NCBI GenBank assembly: GCA_035236585.1
Contig: CP141134.1
Location: forward strand, 24,544,414-24,608,413
DNA: 64,000 nucleotides
From: Warburgia ugandensis
Lineage: Eukaryota > Streptophyta > Magnoliopsida > Canellales > Canellaceae
Reading direction: 5' to 3'
Made by a program: the position numbers and the translations under genes
Shown: one piece after another, positions 33,762 to 46,599 of the stretch
Layout: each line of letters begins with the position of its first letter
Numbering within the stretch: position 1 is the stretch's first letter
The notes under the pieces: model-generated
Seen by the model: the letters and a program-made list of their open reading frames with translations, nothing else
What the model was told of the DNA's origin: nothing
Databases searched by the model: none

Positions 33762-34640
33762 CTATATATGTACTAGTCCATCAAGATCTAACTTACCTAG
33801 AAGTAGGTGGAACTTAGAATTGTAAAGCAAAATCTTCTGGTTTGGAGTAAAGGATTTTCTCATTATGTTTTTCTCATGAAAAACTTTCATCCTTTCTTTA
33901 TATATCCTATTACTCTTATAGCCTTCTTTCCTGGTCTCTTCCAACTCATTAAGTTGGAGTTTTCTATGTGAGACCGCTTCATCCATATTGAAATTAAAGG
34001 TCTTTATTTCCTAGTAGGCTCTATGTTCCAATTTCATAGGCAAATGACAAGCTGTATAGTATATAATATGATAGGGAGACATAACAATCAAGGTTCGATG
34101 TGTAGCCTTGTAAGAGACTAGCCCTTTCTTGGCTAGTCTAAGAGACTAATCCTTATGATCTGGATTAACATTATTTTGAAGAATTTGTTTTATGGCATGA
34201 TTAGATACTTCAACTTGTCCACTTGTTTGTGGGTGATATGGTGTTGCAACTTTATGTATGATGTTATACTTTTTCATGAGTGTTTCGAATGACTTGTTGC
34301 AAAAATGTGTACCATTATCACTTATAATGGCTTAAGGAGTCCCAAATTTAGAAACAATATTTTCTTTTAGGAATTTTACAACTATTTTGTGATCATTATG
34401 CCTACATGGGATAGCCTCAATCCACTTAGAAACATAGTCTATGGCCAGTAAGATGTACATGTAGCCAAAAAAAGGTGAGAATGGTCACTGAAATCAATGC
34501 CCTAGCAATCAAAAACTTCTATGACAAGGATAGGGTTGTGAGGCATCATATTCCTATGGTTATTGCTCCTAGCTTTTTACATCGCTCACATGATTTACAG
34601 AACATGTGTGTTTAAACAAGGAAGGCTAGTAGAAACCACA
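33762..34640 (-). pseudogene. Integrase of element D
   Basis: Frames joined by eye show the zinc-finger end CKSCERC (near 34600). In the core, ISDNGTHFCN (second catalytic Asp, near 34320) and HPQTSGQVEVSNHAIK (catalytic Glu, near 34200) are seen. The region of the first Asp is frameshifted near 34480. The C-terminal open frame 33986-33762 carries KLQLNELEE, YKERMKVFHEKNIMRKSF and QKILLYNSKFHLLLGKL, the typical end of Athila/Tat integrase. At least two stops and one frameshift abolish function. The same domain in H (51980-52990) is broken at different sites. Confidence 0.85.
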
Positions 34641-34899
34641 CTACAAAATCTTTGTAGCTACTTTCTGTGTAGAAAAATGTCCATCACATGCTTCTAAATG
34701 ACAAAAAGTGATAACACTATGTTGCTCTAAGTTAGGTGCACATCTCTGAATTATTTGATCTAGGCTTTATTCAAACAGGTATGGATCATTGCAGAAATAG
34801 TGCTTAACATTGGAATTTTTTTTTTTTGCTTTTCTTGTTTATTCCAATTTTCAAGAATCTTCCATGTGACTAAATAATTTGCAATATCAGCAACCAGGG

Positions 34900-36464
34900 A
34901 GGATGGGAAACATGAAGAAGTTGCTCATTAGGAAAAGTATCTTTAATTGGCAACTCATCCAAAGGTTTTGTATGGACTAAGCAAGACAAGTGATCAATTA
35001 CAACATTCTCTACTCCTTATCTTTTATCTTAATGTCAAACTCTTGGAGTAGAATTCTCCATATAATTAGTCTGATCTTAAACATCTTTCTTGGAAATAAG
35101 ATACTTAAGGGTTACATGATCAGTGATATGACTATTTTAGATCCAACCAAGTAAGGCCTGAACTTATCCAAGGCAAAAACAATTGCTAGGAGTTCTTTCT
35201 CTAGAGTGGAATAGTTCATTTGTGTGCTATTTAGGGTCCTACTTGCATAGTAGATGACATATGACCTTTTCTCATTTCTTTCTCCTAGTATAGCTCCTAC
35301 AACATAATCACTAGCATCACATATAATTTCAAAGGTTAGACTTTAGTCAATGATGGGTGAAATGGTTAACTTGTCTTTTAGCTTTGTAAAAGCTTCCTAA
35401 CAATTATTAGTCTACTCAAAAGTAGTATCCTTTGTAAGGAGGTGACACAATAGTTTGGATATTGCACTAAAATCTTTAATAAACCTCCTATAAAATCCTG
35501 CATGACCTAGAAAAGAGGGAATGTCCCTAACAGATTTAGGGATGGGTAGATTAGTAATTAGGCCAACTTTGGCTCCATCTACCTCTATACCTTTGGATGA
35601 CACTATGTGGCCAAGGAAAATTCTCTTAGGAACCATTAAATGACACTTTTTTCAATTAAGCATTAAGTTCTTTTCTTTAGAATGACTTAAGACTTTTCTT
35701 AGATTTTCAAGGCATGTGTCAAAGGAACCACCAAAAACAGAAAAGTCATCCATGAAAATCTCTAAAATTCTTTGTACCATATCATTAAAGATACTTAATA
35801 TGCAGTGTTGAAATGTGATAGGACATTACATAATCCAAATGGCATTCTTTTGCAAGCAAAAGTGCCAAAAGGACATGTAAAGGTAGTCTTTTCCTAATCC
35901 TTAAGTGCAATTTCTATCTAGTTATGCCCTAAATAAACATATTAAAAATAATAGTATTGATGTCCTACAACCCTTTCTAACATATAATCAACATAGGTTA
36001 AAGGAAAATCATCCTTCCAAGTGATAGCATTCAACTTTCTATAGTCAATGCGCATACACCAACTAGTGGTAACTCTAGTGGGAATTAAAACTAGTGGTAA
36101 CTCTAGTGGAAATTAATTCATTGTTGACATTAGTGATCACTATCACCTCAGATTTCTTTGGAACTACTTGAGTTGGATTTATTCAATTGCTATCACTTAT
36201 AGGATAGATGATTCCCACATCAAGAAACGTAAGGACTTTTGCTCTAACCACATCTTTTATATTAGGATTTAACCTTCTTTGCATTTGATGGCTTGGTTTA
36301 GCTTCATTCTCCAGATATGTCGTCTGGGTACATATTAAAGTGTTAATACCCTTTATATCAGCAATGGTCCATCCTATAGCACCTTTTTGTTCCTTTAATG
36401 TGTCTATTAACTTTTCCTCCTGAGATGTTTTTAATTGGGAGGAAATTATCATAGGCAAAGTCAC
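34900..36464 (-). pseudogene. Reverse transcriptase and RNase H of element D
   Basis: From 36464 downwards: QRRLNPNIKDVVRAKVLTFL and VGIIYPISDS (RT start), TCPFGTF (near 35870), then IFMDDFSVFGGSF with the intact YxDD-type box FMDD at 35741-35756. Next come PKRIFLGHIVSSKGIEVDG and FLGHAGFYRRFIKDFS (35636-35412), then RNase H with ICDASDYVVGAILGER and YASRTLNSTQMNYSTLEKEL near 35330-35200. In-frame stops lie at 35412-35414, 35652-35654 and 35894-35896. The protein is otherwise full length, so the catalytic copy died by point mutation rather than deletion. Confidence 0.88.
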
Positions 36465-36887
36465 TTTTCTCCTAAATAAGCATATTTTAGATTGAATGGT
36501 AGAGATTTTAATTCAAGCTTAGGAGGTTTTACACATGATGGAAGGGGAGTGGAATCCCTCGGTGGAAATTCTTTGAAATGAGGTTTCCAATTTTTTATTT
36601 CTATGATAGCAATAGAATCAAGAAGGGCATTAATTTCCTATATTAATGTATCCTCATTAAACTCATTGAATTTGGCCAAATGGGCCTTAATTAGGTCGGA
36701 CAAGGAAGATGATTGAAAACGATCTTAGATAATTGAATTTATCATGTTGACCAGTGCAAGTCATTAGTGAGGTCATCGGGTTGCTTACAAATGTTAAAGA
36801 TGTTTAGCTCAAATGTCATATTAATATAAAAAAATTTCATGAAACCATTTCTATAGTTAATTAAGGCATTGGACATAGCCAAAATGG

Positions 36888-37133
36888 TTATCCTAGGATG
36901 ATTGGTAATTCATTCTTCTCATTCACCATCAGTTGTTTATCCAGATTTAGAAAATCTACATGGAAGTGGAACAGTTCTACTTGGACAAGCACATCTTCTT
37001 TTACCCCTCTCGGTATCTTCACAAAATGATCATCTAATTGGAATGTAGCAGAAGTAGGTTTTAGCTCACCCAAACCTAACTGTTCATATACTAAGTATGG
37101 TAGTAGGTTCACACTAGATCCCAAATCAAGCAA
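36888..37133 (-). pseudogene. Aspartic protease of element D
   Basis: The frame holds the active-site segment LDLGSSVNLLPYLVYEQLGL followed by LKPTSATFQL, VKIPRGVKEDVLVQV and, at the end, LPIILG. This is the complete order expected for the Athila/Tat protease (Asp-Leu-Gly in place of Asp-Ser/Thr-Gly, which is normal in this group). The frame is open for 82 codons. It follows gag and precedes RT. Confidence 0.85.
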
Positions 37134-37136
37134 AGT

Positions 37137-39080
37137 TTAATTAATCTTATAGTTGCCAATAATGAAAGTAAGATTGTGGCGACTTGGATCCTTGTATTTT
37201 GGTGGTATATGATGTTGAAGAATGGAAATAACTTGTTCAGTCAAAAGTGCCTTCTTTTGAGCATTTAGTCTTCTTTTCATGGTGCAAAGGTATTCTAAGA
37301 ATTTGACATATGATGGGATTTGTTTTATTGGCATCCAAGATTGGTATGTTAATCTTTGCTGGCTTGAAAATCTCTAAAATCTCATCATTAGAGGCAAACT
37401 TTGGAGCTTAACGTAACCTATAAGGGAATAGAGCAAGAATAGGATATGGGTCAACAGGTGAAGTGGGGTCCTTCTCTTTAGATTTTTCATTAACTTTAAT
37501 GGATTTTTCTACCTATTCAGTCGTTGGTGGCTCATCTTTCTTAATTCTTTTACCACTCTTAAGAATAGTGATAGCCTTAGTATGTTCCATGGTAGAGCTC
37601 AATGATGCATTGAGTGTATAATTGCTAACCACAATCACACCCTTAGGGTTTACTTGTGGTTGAGCTAGAAACTTTTCTTTCTCCATATTTTGCATCAATT
37701 GAACCATCATGTTTTTCATTTCATTCATAAACTAATTGGTTTGTTTCACTTGAACTTCTAATTGAGAAGTTTTCCTCTCCTAGTTTTGAATGAGTTGATG
37801 GATATTACCAAGTAGAAGCCTTTTGGATGGTGGCAAGCAAGGTCCTAGGAGTAGGAGGTTGATGAGTTTGGTATGGGGTTAGGGCAAGAAGTCTTTGGTT
37901 TTGTTGGTGAGGCTGGTATAGGCCTGGTTGTGAGACATTGGCAGTAAGTCCATTTCTCCAATGAAATATGGATGGTTTCCCCAGTTGGGATTATATGTCT
38001 TTGAGTATGGAGAGAAAGGTCATTTATAAGTGTTAAGTGCATTAGCTTGATTATGAAGTACCTCTTGAAATGCTAGAATAGTAAGATATTTGAGTTTTTC
38101 TTTCCCATTTCTATGGCCTCTAATTTTCTAGCTAGGGATGTTACTTTGGCATTAAGTTCATCTTGATCAGACATGGCATATATGCCTCCCTAGCAGATGT
38201 GGTAGTGGGCTTAAGTCTATCTAGATGTTCTACTCTTTTTGACTCTGCCTAGGTTTGTGGACTTTTAGCTAGCCATTCCAAATACTCTTCTGCCTCATCT
38301 GACTATCTATTCAAAAAGTTACCATTGCAAATCATCTCTACAAACTAATGCATATAAGAATTAAGTCCAAAAAAGAAGCCGGTGATGCGCCATGGTTCAT
38401 AGCCATGATGTGGGCAAGTGGGTAAAAGATCCTTGAACCCTTCCTAGCATTGGTAGAGTGATTCTTTATCCTTTTGAGTAAAATTCATGATCTTTTTGCT
38501 GAGTATATTTATTTTATGTTTAGGAAAAAACATTTTTAAGAAATCCCTTGTCATTTCATTCTAGGTTCTTATGGAATCTATTCCTAGTGCATTAAACCAT
38601 ATTTTAGCTTTTTTCTTTAAAGATGAAAGAAAAAGTTTAAGCCCGCCAGTATTTAGACCAATATTTTGTGTTCATTGGGTACTACATAACTCCTCAAACT
38701 CTTTAAGATGCAAGGACTTTAATTGTCTAACCCATAGAATTTGAAAAGTAATTGGATTACTCCTGTTTTTAATTCTAGTGCCCCAACATTCTGAGGAAGA
38801 ATGATACAGGATGGGATACTGGTGCATGTAGGCTGAAGGAAGTCTTTTAAAGTTCTACCATGAAAGTTTTGATAAACATCACAATCACATGTTGACTATG
38901 TTAATCCCACTCCCTATTGTTATTTCTTGTCCAATCTTTGTTTGGTAGATGATTATTCCTCCTTGGTGGAGGTTGATATTCATCATCCATTAGAGGTGGT
39001 GGGTCCTCATCCATGATGAGTGGAGGGCCTTGACTGCCACAGGATGAGTTATCCCTTGATCGTTAATCAGTCATTGATGA
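37137..39080 (-). pseudogene. Gag of element D
   Basis: Minus frames include LFLSSLKKKAKIWFNALG (near 38620) and MTRDFLKMFFPKHKIN (near 38530), which are the core of the retrotransposon gag domain. They continue with GFKDLLPTCPHHGYEPW (near 38420), MSDQDELNAKVTSLARKLEA (near 38170), MNEMKNMMVQLMQNMEKEKF and LAQPQVNPKG (37728 on), and KQIPSYVKFLEYLCTMKRRL with PPKYKDPSRH (37334-37140), the usual gag-protease linker. Stops at 38444-38446 and 38561-38563 fall where the family has Trp. No zinc knuckle was seen, as is usual for this group. Confidence 0.82.
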
Positions 39081-39084
39081 CAAT

Positions 39085-40323
39085 AGATCTGATTGTATGT
39101 CATTTTGGTCATACTTGACTAACCTTTCAGTTTTGTCTCATCTCCAAAAGTGCATACAACGAAAGCTTTTCTTCTTTTTCTTTTCTAAATTAGGAAAAAA
39201 CAATCCTAAATGATGCAACCTAAATTCTAAGAATGATGCACAAACAAAGGACAAAATTAAATAATCCTTGAGGCTAATAAGTAGAAATATTTTGATTTTC
39301 TTGAATTTATGTGAGGGAGATCTTTTAGATTAGCCTAATCTAACACTTCTCCACTTTTGAAATTTGACTATTCCTTATTAGTTAGGTTCTGCTCTAAAAT
39401 GGTCAATATAATCCTTGTCTTAGGAGGCATTTAGACTTAGCTAAAGTTAATGAAAGGTGTGAAAAAATCACTTGGATTTTAAGACACCTACCATAACCAT
39501 AATGTTTAGAAGCCACTAGAGTGACAATAGATTACGTTCTTTTAAAAGGGTTTTACAAGCATGTGATGGCCTTTATAGGTCTTTTCTAATTAATTTTAAA
39601 TTAATTAAGAAGGTTCGGTTGCACGCTTGTTGTGATTACCCCAGGTGGGCTAAGAGGTGGTGATTAAATTCACCCTTGATCTTATGATGTCAAGTGCCCT
39701 TACTAATTAATTTTCACACTCTATGAAAGTTTCATCAACATATAAATCACCTTAAATTGATTTAAGATATAATTAAAAATAATAAACTAATGCAAATCTT
39801 AAAATGTAACTATTTTCAAGTATATTATCTATGTGAAATTACACTACCAAGCAATGCAAAATTATTCTATATGCAACTATTCTAAAAAAGGTAAAAAGAC
39901 TGTGGAAAACTTACAGTGGGATTTCTAATGAAGATCAAGTGTGGGCCACCATAACCCACACTTGCCCTATTTTAATACAACCCATTTAAATTTAAAATTG
40001 AAATAAATTGTAAACTACAATGGGGCCACACTATAAGTTTCATTCAAAGAAATAAAAAACCTAATATAGGAAAGCAAATAAATCCTAATTTGGAGAAGCT
40101 TTGGCCCACAAGATCATTGCCACCGCTTCTTTACTAAATTTCTTAAAAAATTAAAAATAGCAATAAAAAATTCACAAAATAGAGTGATTATGCACTAAGA
40201 AAAATTGAAAAATGCACTTAAAAATACCTAAAATGTTAAAACAATGCAATTCCAAAAATAATAATAATTAATTTTCTTTTTTTTTTGAATTTTCTATTAA
40301 ATTTTATGAAAAATCCAGTGCGG
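39085..40323 (-). other. 5' leader of element D
   Basis: Non-coding DNA between PBS and gag. A block at about 39590-39760 is conserved with 48770-48905 in element E (GTGGTGAT.AAAT.CACCCTTGATCTTAT, then TATATATCACCTTAAA). This makes it a candidate for packaging or translation-control sequence. Confidence 0.5.
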
Positions 40324-40341
40324 GTCCCCAACATGGCCAAA
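40324..40341 (-). promoter_or_regulatory. Degraded primer-binding site of element D
   Basis: The minus strand reads TTTGGCCATGTTGGGGAC next to the LTR end. It resembles TTTGGCGCCGTTGCCGGGGA, the Athila/Tat site usually assigned to tRNA-Asp, with several changes. Confidence 0.55.
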
Positions 40342-40344
40342 AAC

Positions 40345-42138
40345 TTATTGATTGTTTATCACATGTGCACAAGCTATTATAGTACAACTGATACATGTAC
40401 AGGTCCATCCCACAGGGGCTCAACTTAAAATTTAGAGTTTAAATAAAATTCAATTAATCACTATTTGAAATAAATAAATGAAATTAAATAATAATTAATT
40501 GCAAGCTCAAATATATTCAACTAATGAAAATTACACCAATCCAAGTTCTAAAAGATAGAAAATTAACTAAATAAGAAATAAATTTTACTTCCCTAGCTTG
40601 ATCATGTGAATTTATTCGAATTTGATGTTGTCAAAGTTGATTTGCATTCATCAATCTCTCACTCATATATCTGATTAAGGATCTGATGGTTGGATTGTTT
40701 AGTTTTCTTTAAAATTTGAAGATTTGAACTAAGGAATGATTTTGGGTTTTGGATGGCTTAAATCAAATTTTGGGATTTTAGATTGAAAATCAAGACTCAT
40801 GGATGAGCTAAGAGTTGTCCTAAAAACAAGATAAAAGAATTGATTTGAATTCTAATGAGAAAAAGCTCAGGAAATAAAGTTTTCTTGTTTGTTAAAGCCA
40901 AACTATTGAGTCGGTTAGGCTTTAATCAAACAGGGTTTGGATTACTTAGTTCTTGGATTAATCTGAGATCAACACAGAACCTGGATAGGAAAAATTGAAA
41001 CAATGCAAAACTGGCATAAAAAGAAGAAGGGATGAAAATGGGATTAAAATAAATGTCCAAAGGGAAAATTTGGAATTTTTTAGTTTTTTTCTTTAACTGA
41101 GAATAAGAGAACTACTAGAGGAGGAAGACTACTCAAGCAGTGGAGAAAAGATGGGGTTTTGGATCTTAAAATTGAGAAAGTTTACAAAACTTAGAGAATT
41201 CAGAGAAAAACAATGGTGAAAAATAGAACAAATTGAAGTGGAATACTTACTAAAATAGGGGAAGATGACAACTAGGAGCAACGAAAAAAATTGTGATTGG
41301 TAAGAAGAATGAGAAATAGGGAAGAGGAAGACTGAGAAAGAGGGGGAGAAACTAGGAATGGCTAAAAAGAAACAATGGGGTAGGGCATGAGTTGAGGACG
41401 AAGAGAAATTGTGGTTCGTGTTTGGATCTCTCTTCTTAGTCTAGACAGTCCGAGAGAGAGAGAAAGAGAGTGATGTGAGTTTTCTAGACAAGGAAGATAG
41501 TCGAGCAATCAGGAAAGATAGTGAAAGATGAGCTGGGTTTTGTTTTGGCCTAACAGGAAAGAGAGGCTTCACTAACTTGTAGTGGGTGAGAAAGAGAGGG
41601 GTGTAAGAGAGATATGGAATTCTACGATGTAATTGGTGAAGGAAGAGAGAGCCCTGCAATGGCAGAGCTCATGGGTCTTCCTTCCCCATGGCTCTCCTTC
41701 TTTAACAAACTCTCTTCTCCCCCTCTGAAGTCCTCCTTTTAAAGATTCTTGCCTTCTAATTTCATTTCCCCTCTTTCCTTCAAGTTCTCTACTACTATAA
41801 AAAATTCTCTACAATGGAAACTCCTACCAACTGCTTCTATTATGCAACTCCATGATTTCCTTTTCTCCAATTAGAACCCATTCCTTTTTGAAGAAATTAT
41901 CCTATTGCCTTTTTGCTCTTTAAGATGATCTGGCACTATTAATTTAGCTATGAGCCATCCAAGCCGCAATTTGGTTGATCTTTAAAACATAAGACTAAAT
42001 TAGAATAATCTAAACTGTACATTATACATTTGATCAGATCTAATGATCATTTGATGATTAAATTTTACAAGTGAACGGTTGGATGATTAATTGGAGCTAA
42101 AATTCATATTTATCTAAAATTTGCAAAATTGATGGGGT
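40345..42138 (-). repeat. 5' LTR of element D
   Basis: It ends (minus) with the U5 motif CCCTGTGGGATGGACC...GTGCACATGTGAT (complement of 40358-40418) just before the PBS. The outer half matches 31441-32020. Compared with the 3' LTR, the first about 60 bases are missing at the right edge, where the plus-strand LTR G begins. The GA/CT-rich stretch at 41450-41470 is U3/R leader. Confidence 0.78.
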
Positions 42139-42330
42139 AGAGAGTCAATGGTAGGTGAATAGGGAGCTCAAGGAGATAGGGAGTAGTTACTAACATTAGC
42201 TACTCCTCACTCTCTATAAGGAGCAAAGAAGAAAAAAAGGAAGTGGATAGAAGTAAGTAGAGAGGAGCAAGGAGAGAATGTGGAAGAAGTGGAGTTGGAG
42301 TTGGAGGGAAAAGAAAAACTCCTTACATTG

Positions 42331-42363
<33 letters not shown>

Positions 42364-44347
42364 AGAACTAAGTTCTCTAGCATTCCCTTAAAAGATTTCC
42401 ATTGGGAGAGAGTAATAAATCAGGAAGAAATCTATGTCTTGCCAACTTTGCTTCATTACTGATAACCTATAGGTGTCCAATAATAAAGCTTCAGATTTGT
42501 CCCTTAGTTTATTTTGGTATTAATCAATGATCAAAACCATTGATAATTCTCTTATTCATACAGGAATAAGTGAAATGAATTTTTCCTGAGGAGGATCGGA
42601 GTAGAGCAAGATATTTTCATCCTTGTCTTTTCTTTCTTACTCTTACTACAGGAGAAAAAGGAAGTAAGATTTTCCTTAATTCAATCAAGTTTTTGTTTAT
42701 GTTTTAATTATCTAAACCATTGGAAATAGTTTCCTAAGCCACAACAAGAAATTTTCATTGGTTTTCAAGAATTTCATTGAGTTTTGAATGAGATTTCTCT
42801 AAGACAATAGTAACAAGTACTATTCTACATTGTTATTGTGTATGATGAATAAGTCATATCGTGTATCAAATATCACCATTCAAGTTAGTTTTCTTTATCA
42901 TCTAATCATACTAATGGATTTCTTAACATTTAATTAAATAAGATAAGAAACTCCACTAAAAATTTCAATCTGAAAGTTGAAGAATATAATGGCTCAAGTG
43001 ATCAACTTCATCACATGCTTACTAATTAACACAAGCTGTAACACACTATTCTAATGCATGATAAATTGGCCACATTTCTGATAAAATATATTCATATATA
43101 TAAGTTTTATTGAAAATATAACCATACTAGTATATTCTTTGATATTCAATTATGCTAGGTACCAAATTTCATATAAAAATACAATACATAAGGTGGCGAA
43201 ATACTTGGCCAAAGTACCTTGTTCACCATGCTCATCGGTGTGAGCAGGAAAAACCTGCAACATCACTCACTAGTGACACTATCCTATGATTTTGTACTTT
43301 TATATCTCAGTACATTTGGCTGATTTTAGGTTGTGATATGTTGTTTTGAATATAATGAAGTAGGAAACAATTTGGCATGTGACAATGTCCCCGATAATTA
43401 TTGGTATTAAAATTTTATTTTTCTAGATGAAATACTAGCGACACTCCTTGAAGTTACAATTGCATAATGTAGGTGCAGGTTTCTCTTTAAATTCTGATCG
43501 AATTTGAGTGAAATTTGAGATAGAAATATTTAATGTTATTTTTTTATTTTATCTTTCCTTGTAATTTTTCTCTTTGTCAATCATTGTAACAAGCAAGTGA
43601 AAAAAGTAGTGAAAACTAATTATTTTAGCATTTTTTTAGAGTAGTTCTTTTCCTTATTTGTAGTTTAATTTAATTTACTTAAACTTTTATTACTTTAATT
43701 CAAATTTAATTAATTTATGTTATATTGGAAATTATGTTTGGATAGTTTATTTTTTCTTAAGATTAGAGTGATCCTAGAATAATATTGGGGAACAATAATC
43801 ATTAATTTCTAATGTTTTAAATGTCTTAGAAAATTTACTTTAAATTTATCTTAATTTAAAAAGACAAAATTCTCCCTAATACAATTCTTTGATTTAATGT
43901 CATACCTTTCATAAGAATACTTAAAATTTATCTTTGATTGATTGTGGTTAGGTTTTACATAGAATACTTAGGATTTGATAATCTATCTAGTTTCTAATGA
44001 TCAATGATTTTCAACTTTACTTTTCAAAGAAATCACATTCTGAGAAAATTATTGCAATTTTGATCTACTTTTTGAGTTATAAGGAGGAATAACAAGTGGT
44101 GGACCCTAATGCTAGTTTAGGTGATCTCTAATCCTAACCTTCAATCATAGTTTATTTTAATGATTCAAAGAAATCTAATATATTTGATGATTCATCACCT
44201 CATCATGTAACTTTTCTAGGGTAAATCTTTTAGGATAGTTAGAGTAGAATAATTTGGTGCTTTAAACTCCTAATATATCCTCCTTGTGAATTTGACCCTG
44301 CAATATTACAAATGACTAACTGTGTGCTTGCAAGAAAACTCTCAACA
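42139..44347 (+). repeat. LTR G: plus-strand Athila/Tat-type LTR, left-truncated
   Basis: The right end has the U5 signature TGTGAATTTGACCC...TGTGTGCTTGCAAGAAAACTCTCAACA (44284-44347), as in the other LTRs of this group. A TATA-like CTCTATAAGG at 42212-42220 is followed by a leader with (TC)14 and more than 2 kb of non-coding DNA. Only about 70 bases precede the TATA box, whereas the solo LTR at 15858 has about 395, so its U3 start has been lost. It abuts element E inside RNase H. The left boundary is an inference. Confidence 0.55.
42335..42363. repeat. (TC)n microsatellite
   Basis: A 29-base TC run in the leader part of LTR G. Confidence 0.95.
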
Positions 44348-45560
44348 CTTAGACCCAACTAAATGAGACCTGAACTTATCTAAGGTGTAGACAACTACAA
44401 AGATTTCCTTTTTCATGGAGGAATTGTTTAGTTAAGCACTATTAAGTGTTGTACTAGCTTAGTAGATAACATAAGGCTTTTAATCCTTTCTTTGTCCTCA
44501 TGCAACTCCTATAGTATAATCGATGGCATCACACATAATTTCAAAGGGTAGACTCCAATTAGGTGGTTACATGATAGGTACAGTGGTTAACTTACCTTTT
44601 AACTTTACAAAAGCTTCCTGACAATCATTAGTCCACTTAAAAGGGGTATCATTTGTAAGGAGGTGATATAAAGGTCCATATATGACACTAAAATCTTTAA
44701 TAAACCTCTTATAGAAACTTGCATGTCCTAAAAATGAGCGGATATCCTTAACTAATTTTGGGATAGGTAGATAAGTGATCAAATAAATCTTTGCTTTATC
44801 TAGCTCTATACCTTTAACTGAAACAATATGACCAAGTACAATTCTCTTGGGAACCATAAAATATCATTTCTCCTAACTCAGCATTAAGTTTTTCTCTTCA
44901 TAATGACTCAAGACTTTTCTTAAATTTTCATTGCATGTGTCAAATGAACACCTAAAATAAAAAATTCATTCATAAATACCTCTAACAATCACTCTACCAT
45001 ATCACTAAAAATACTTAGCATGCATCTCTAAAAATTGGTAGGAGCATAAAAAGGTAATCTTTTTTATAAGCAAAAGTCTAAAAGGACATGTAAAGGTGGT
45101 CTTTTCCTTATCCTTGAGTGTCATTTTTATCTGGTTATATCTAGAATAACCATATAGAAAATAATAATACTAGCGTCATGTAACCCCTTCTAATATTTGA
45201 TCAAAATGGAAAAAGAAAAATGGTCTTTCCTAGTGATAACTTTCAATTTTTAATAGTCAATGAATATACACCAACCCATGCTAACTTTAGTAGGAATTAA
45301 TTTATTATTGGCATTAGTGATTACTATCACTCCAGACTTCTTTGGAACCACTTGAATTAGACTCACTCATTTTCTATCACCTATGGGATAGATAATCCCC
45401 ACATCAAGCTATTTAAGGACTTCTGCTCTAACCACTTCTTTCATATTTAGATTCAATCTGCATTGTAATTGACAACATGGTTTGATATCGTCCTCTAGAT
45501 AAATACTATGGGTACAGATTAAAGGGTTGATTCCCTTTATATTAGTAATGGTCCATCCTA
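44348..45560 (-). pseudogene. Reverse transcriptase / RNase H of element E, truncated
   Basis: The open frame 44857-44567 contains MVPKRIVLGHIVSVKGIELD, FLGHASFYKRFIKDFS and LYHLLTNDTPFKWTNDCQEA. Upstream the catalytic box is degraded from FMDDF to FMNEF (44962-44976), so both catalytic Asp are replaced. RNase H is cut after the segment equivalent to LDKFRSYLVGSK. Compared with D, RT is about as complete but lacks the rest of pol. Confidence 0.82.
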
Positions 45561-46049
45561 TAGCACATTTGTATTACTTTAGATTATCTAGAAAGTGTTC
45601 CTCCTAATATTTTTCTAATTGCTAGAAAATTATCACTAAAAAGTCTCTTGTCCTAAATATGCATACTTTAAATTTGATGATAGATGTTTCAATTCAAGCT
45701 TACGAGGTTCAACATAGGATGGAATGGGGGTGGACTCCCTTTGTGGCAATTCCTCAAACCAAGGTTTCCATTTTTTTGTATCCATAACAAGCATAGAATC
45801 AAGGAGGGCATTAGCTTCCCCTATTAATGCATCCTCATTAAACTCATTAAAATGAGCCAAACTAGCCTAAAATAGGTCCAATAAGGAGGATGAAAGAATT
45901 GATATTTCACAACTAAATTGATCATTCTTACACTATGCAAGTCATCAGAGATATTAACAACTCACTTACAATTGTTAAAGATGTTTAGCTTTGATGTCAT
46001 ATTACCAAAGGAAAGTTTCATGATGCCATTTTGTAGTTAATTAAGGCAT

Positions 46050-46597
46050 TGGACATTGCCAGAAATGGTTGTTCCAGAATGATTGGTATTTCATTTTTCT
46101 CATTCATTATTAGTTATGTATTCAGAACTAAAAATTCTGTAGGAAAGTAGAATTTATTCTACATAGACAAGAACATCTTATATTACCCTTCTTGGAATCT
46201 TAACCAAATGGTTAGCCAATTGGAGTGTAGTGGAAGTAGGTTTAAACTCACCCAGACCTAGCTATACATATATCAAGTACAATAGTAGGTTAATAGTAGA
46301 TCCTAAATCAAGTAAATCTTGATTAATTTTATAGTTGCCAATTATACAAGTGATAGTGCAACAACCTAGATCTTTGTATTGAGGTGGTGTATGATGTTGA
46401 AGAATAGGATTAACTTGTGCAGTCAAGAATGCCTTCTTTTGAACATATAGTCTTCTTTTTATAGTGCAAAGGTCTATTAGGAATTTGACATATGATGGGA
46501 TTTGTTTTATTGTGTCCAAGATTGGTATGTTGATCTTGACTTGCTTGAAAAGTTTCAAATTCTCATCAATAGAAGCAGACTTGGGAGTTTGCCACAA
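46050..46597 (-). pseudogene. Gag end and protease of element E
   Basis: The frame 46597-46262 has KQIPSYVKFLIDLCTIKRRL, PPQYKDLG and then LLDLGSTINLLLYLIYV, the gag-protease linker and protease active site (Asp-Leu-Gly) in the same order as D. The C-terminal half of the protease continues beyond a stop to about 46050 in broken frames. Confidence 0.8.
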
Positions 46598-46599
46598 CC

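Larger units (their letters stand above)
31441..42138 (-). mobile_element. Element D: Athila/Tat-like Ty3/gypsy retrotransposon, nearly complete but dead
   Basis: Minus-strand order is 5' LTR (40345-42138), PBS (40324-40341), leader, gag, protease, RT, RNase H, integrase, long 3' untranslated part, polypurine tract and partial 3' LTR. Protein similarity in gag-protease (KQIPSYVKFL, DLGSSVNLLPYLVYEQLGLG) and RT (QRRLNPN, VGIIYPISDS, FLGHAGFYRRFIKDFS) is of the Athila/Tat group. Many in-frame stops, often at expected Trp codons, show deamination-type decay. It is the best preserved coding element of the window. Confidence 0.85.
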
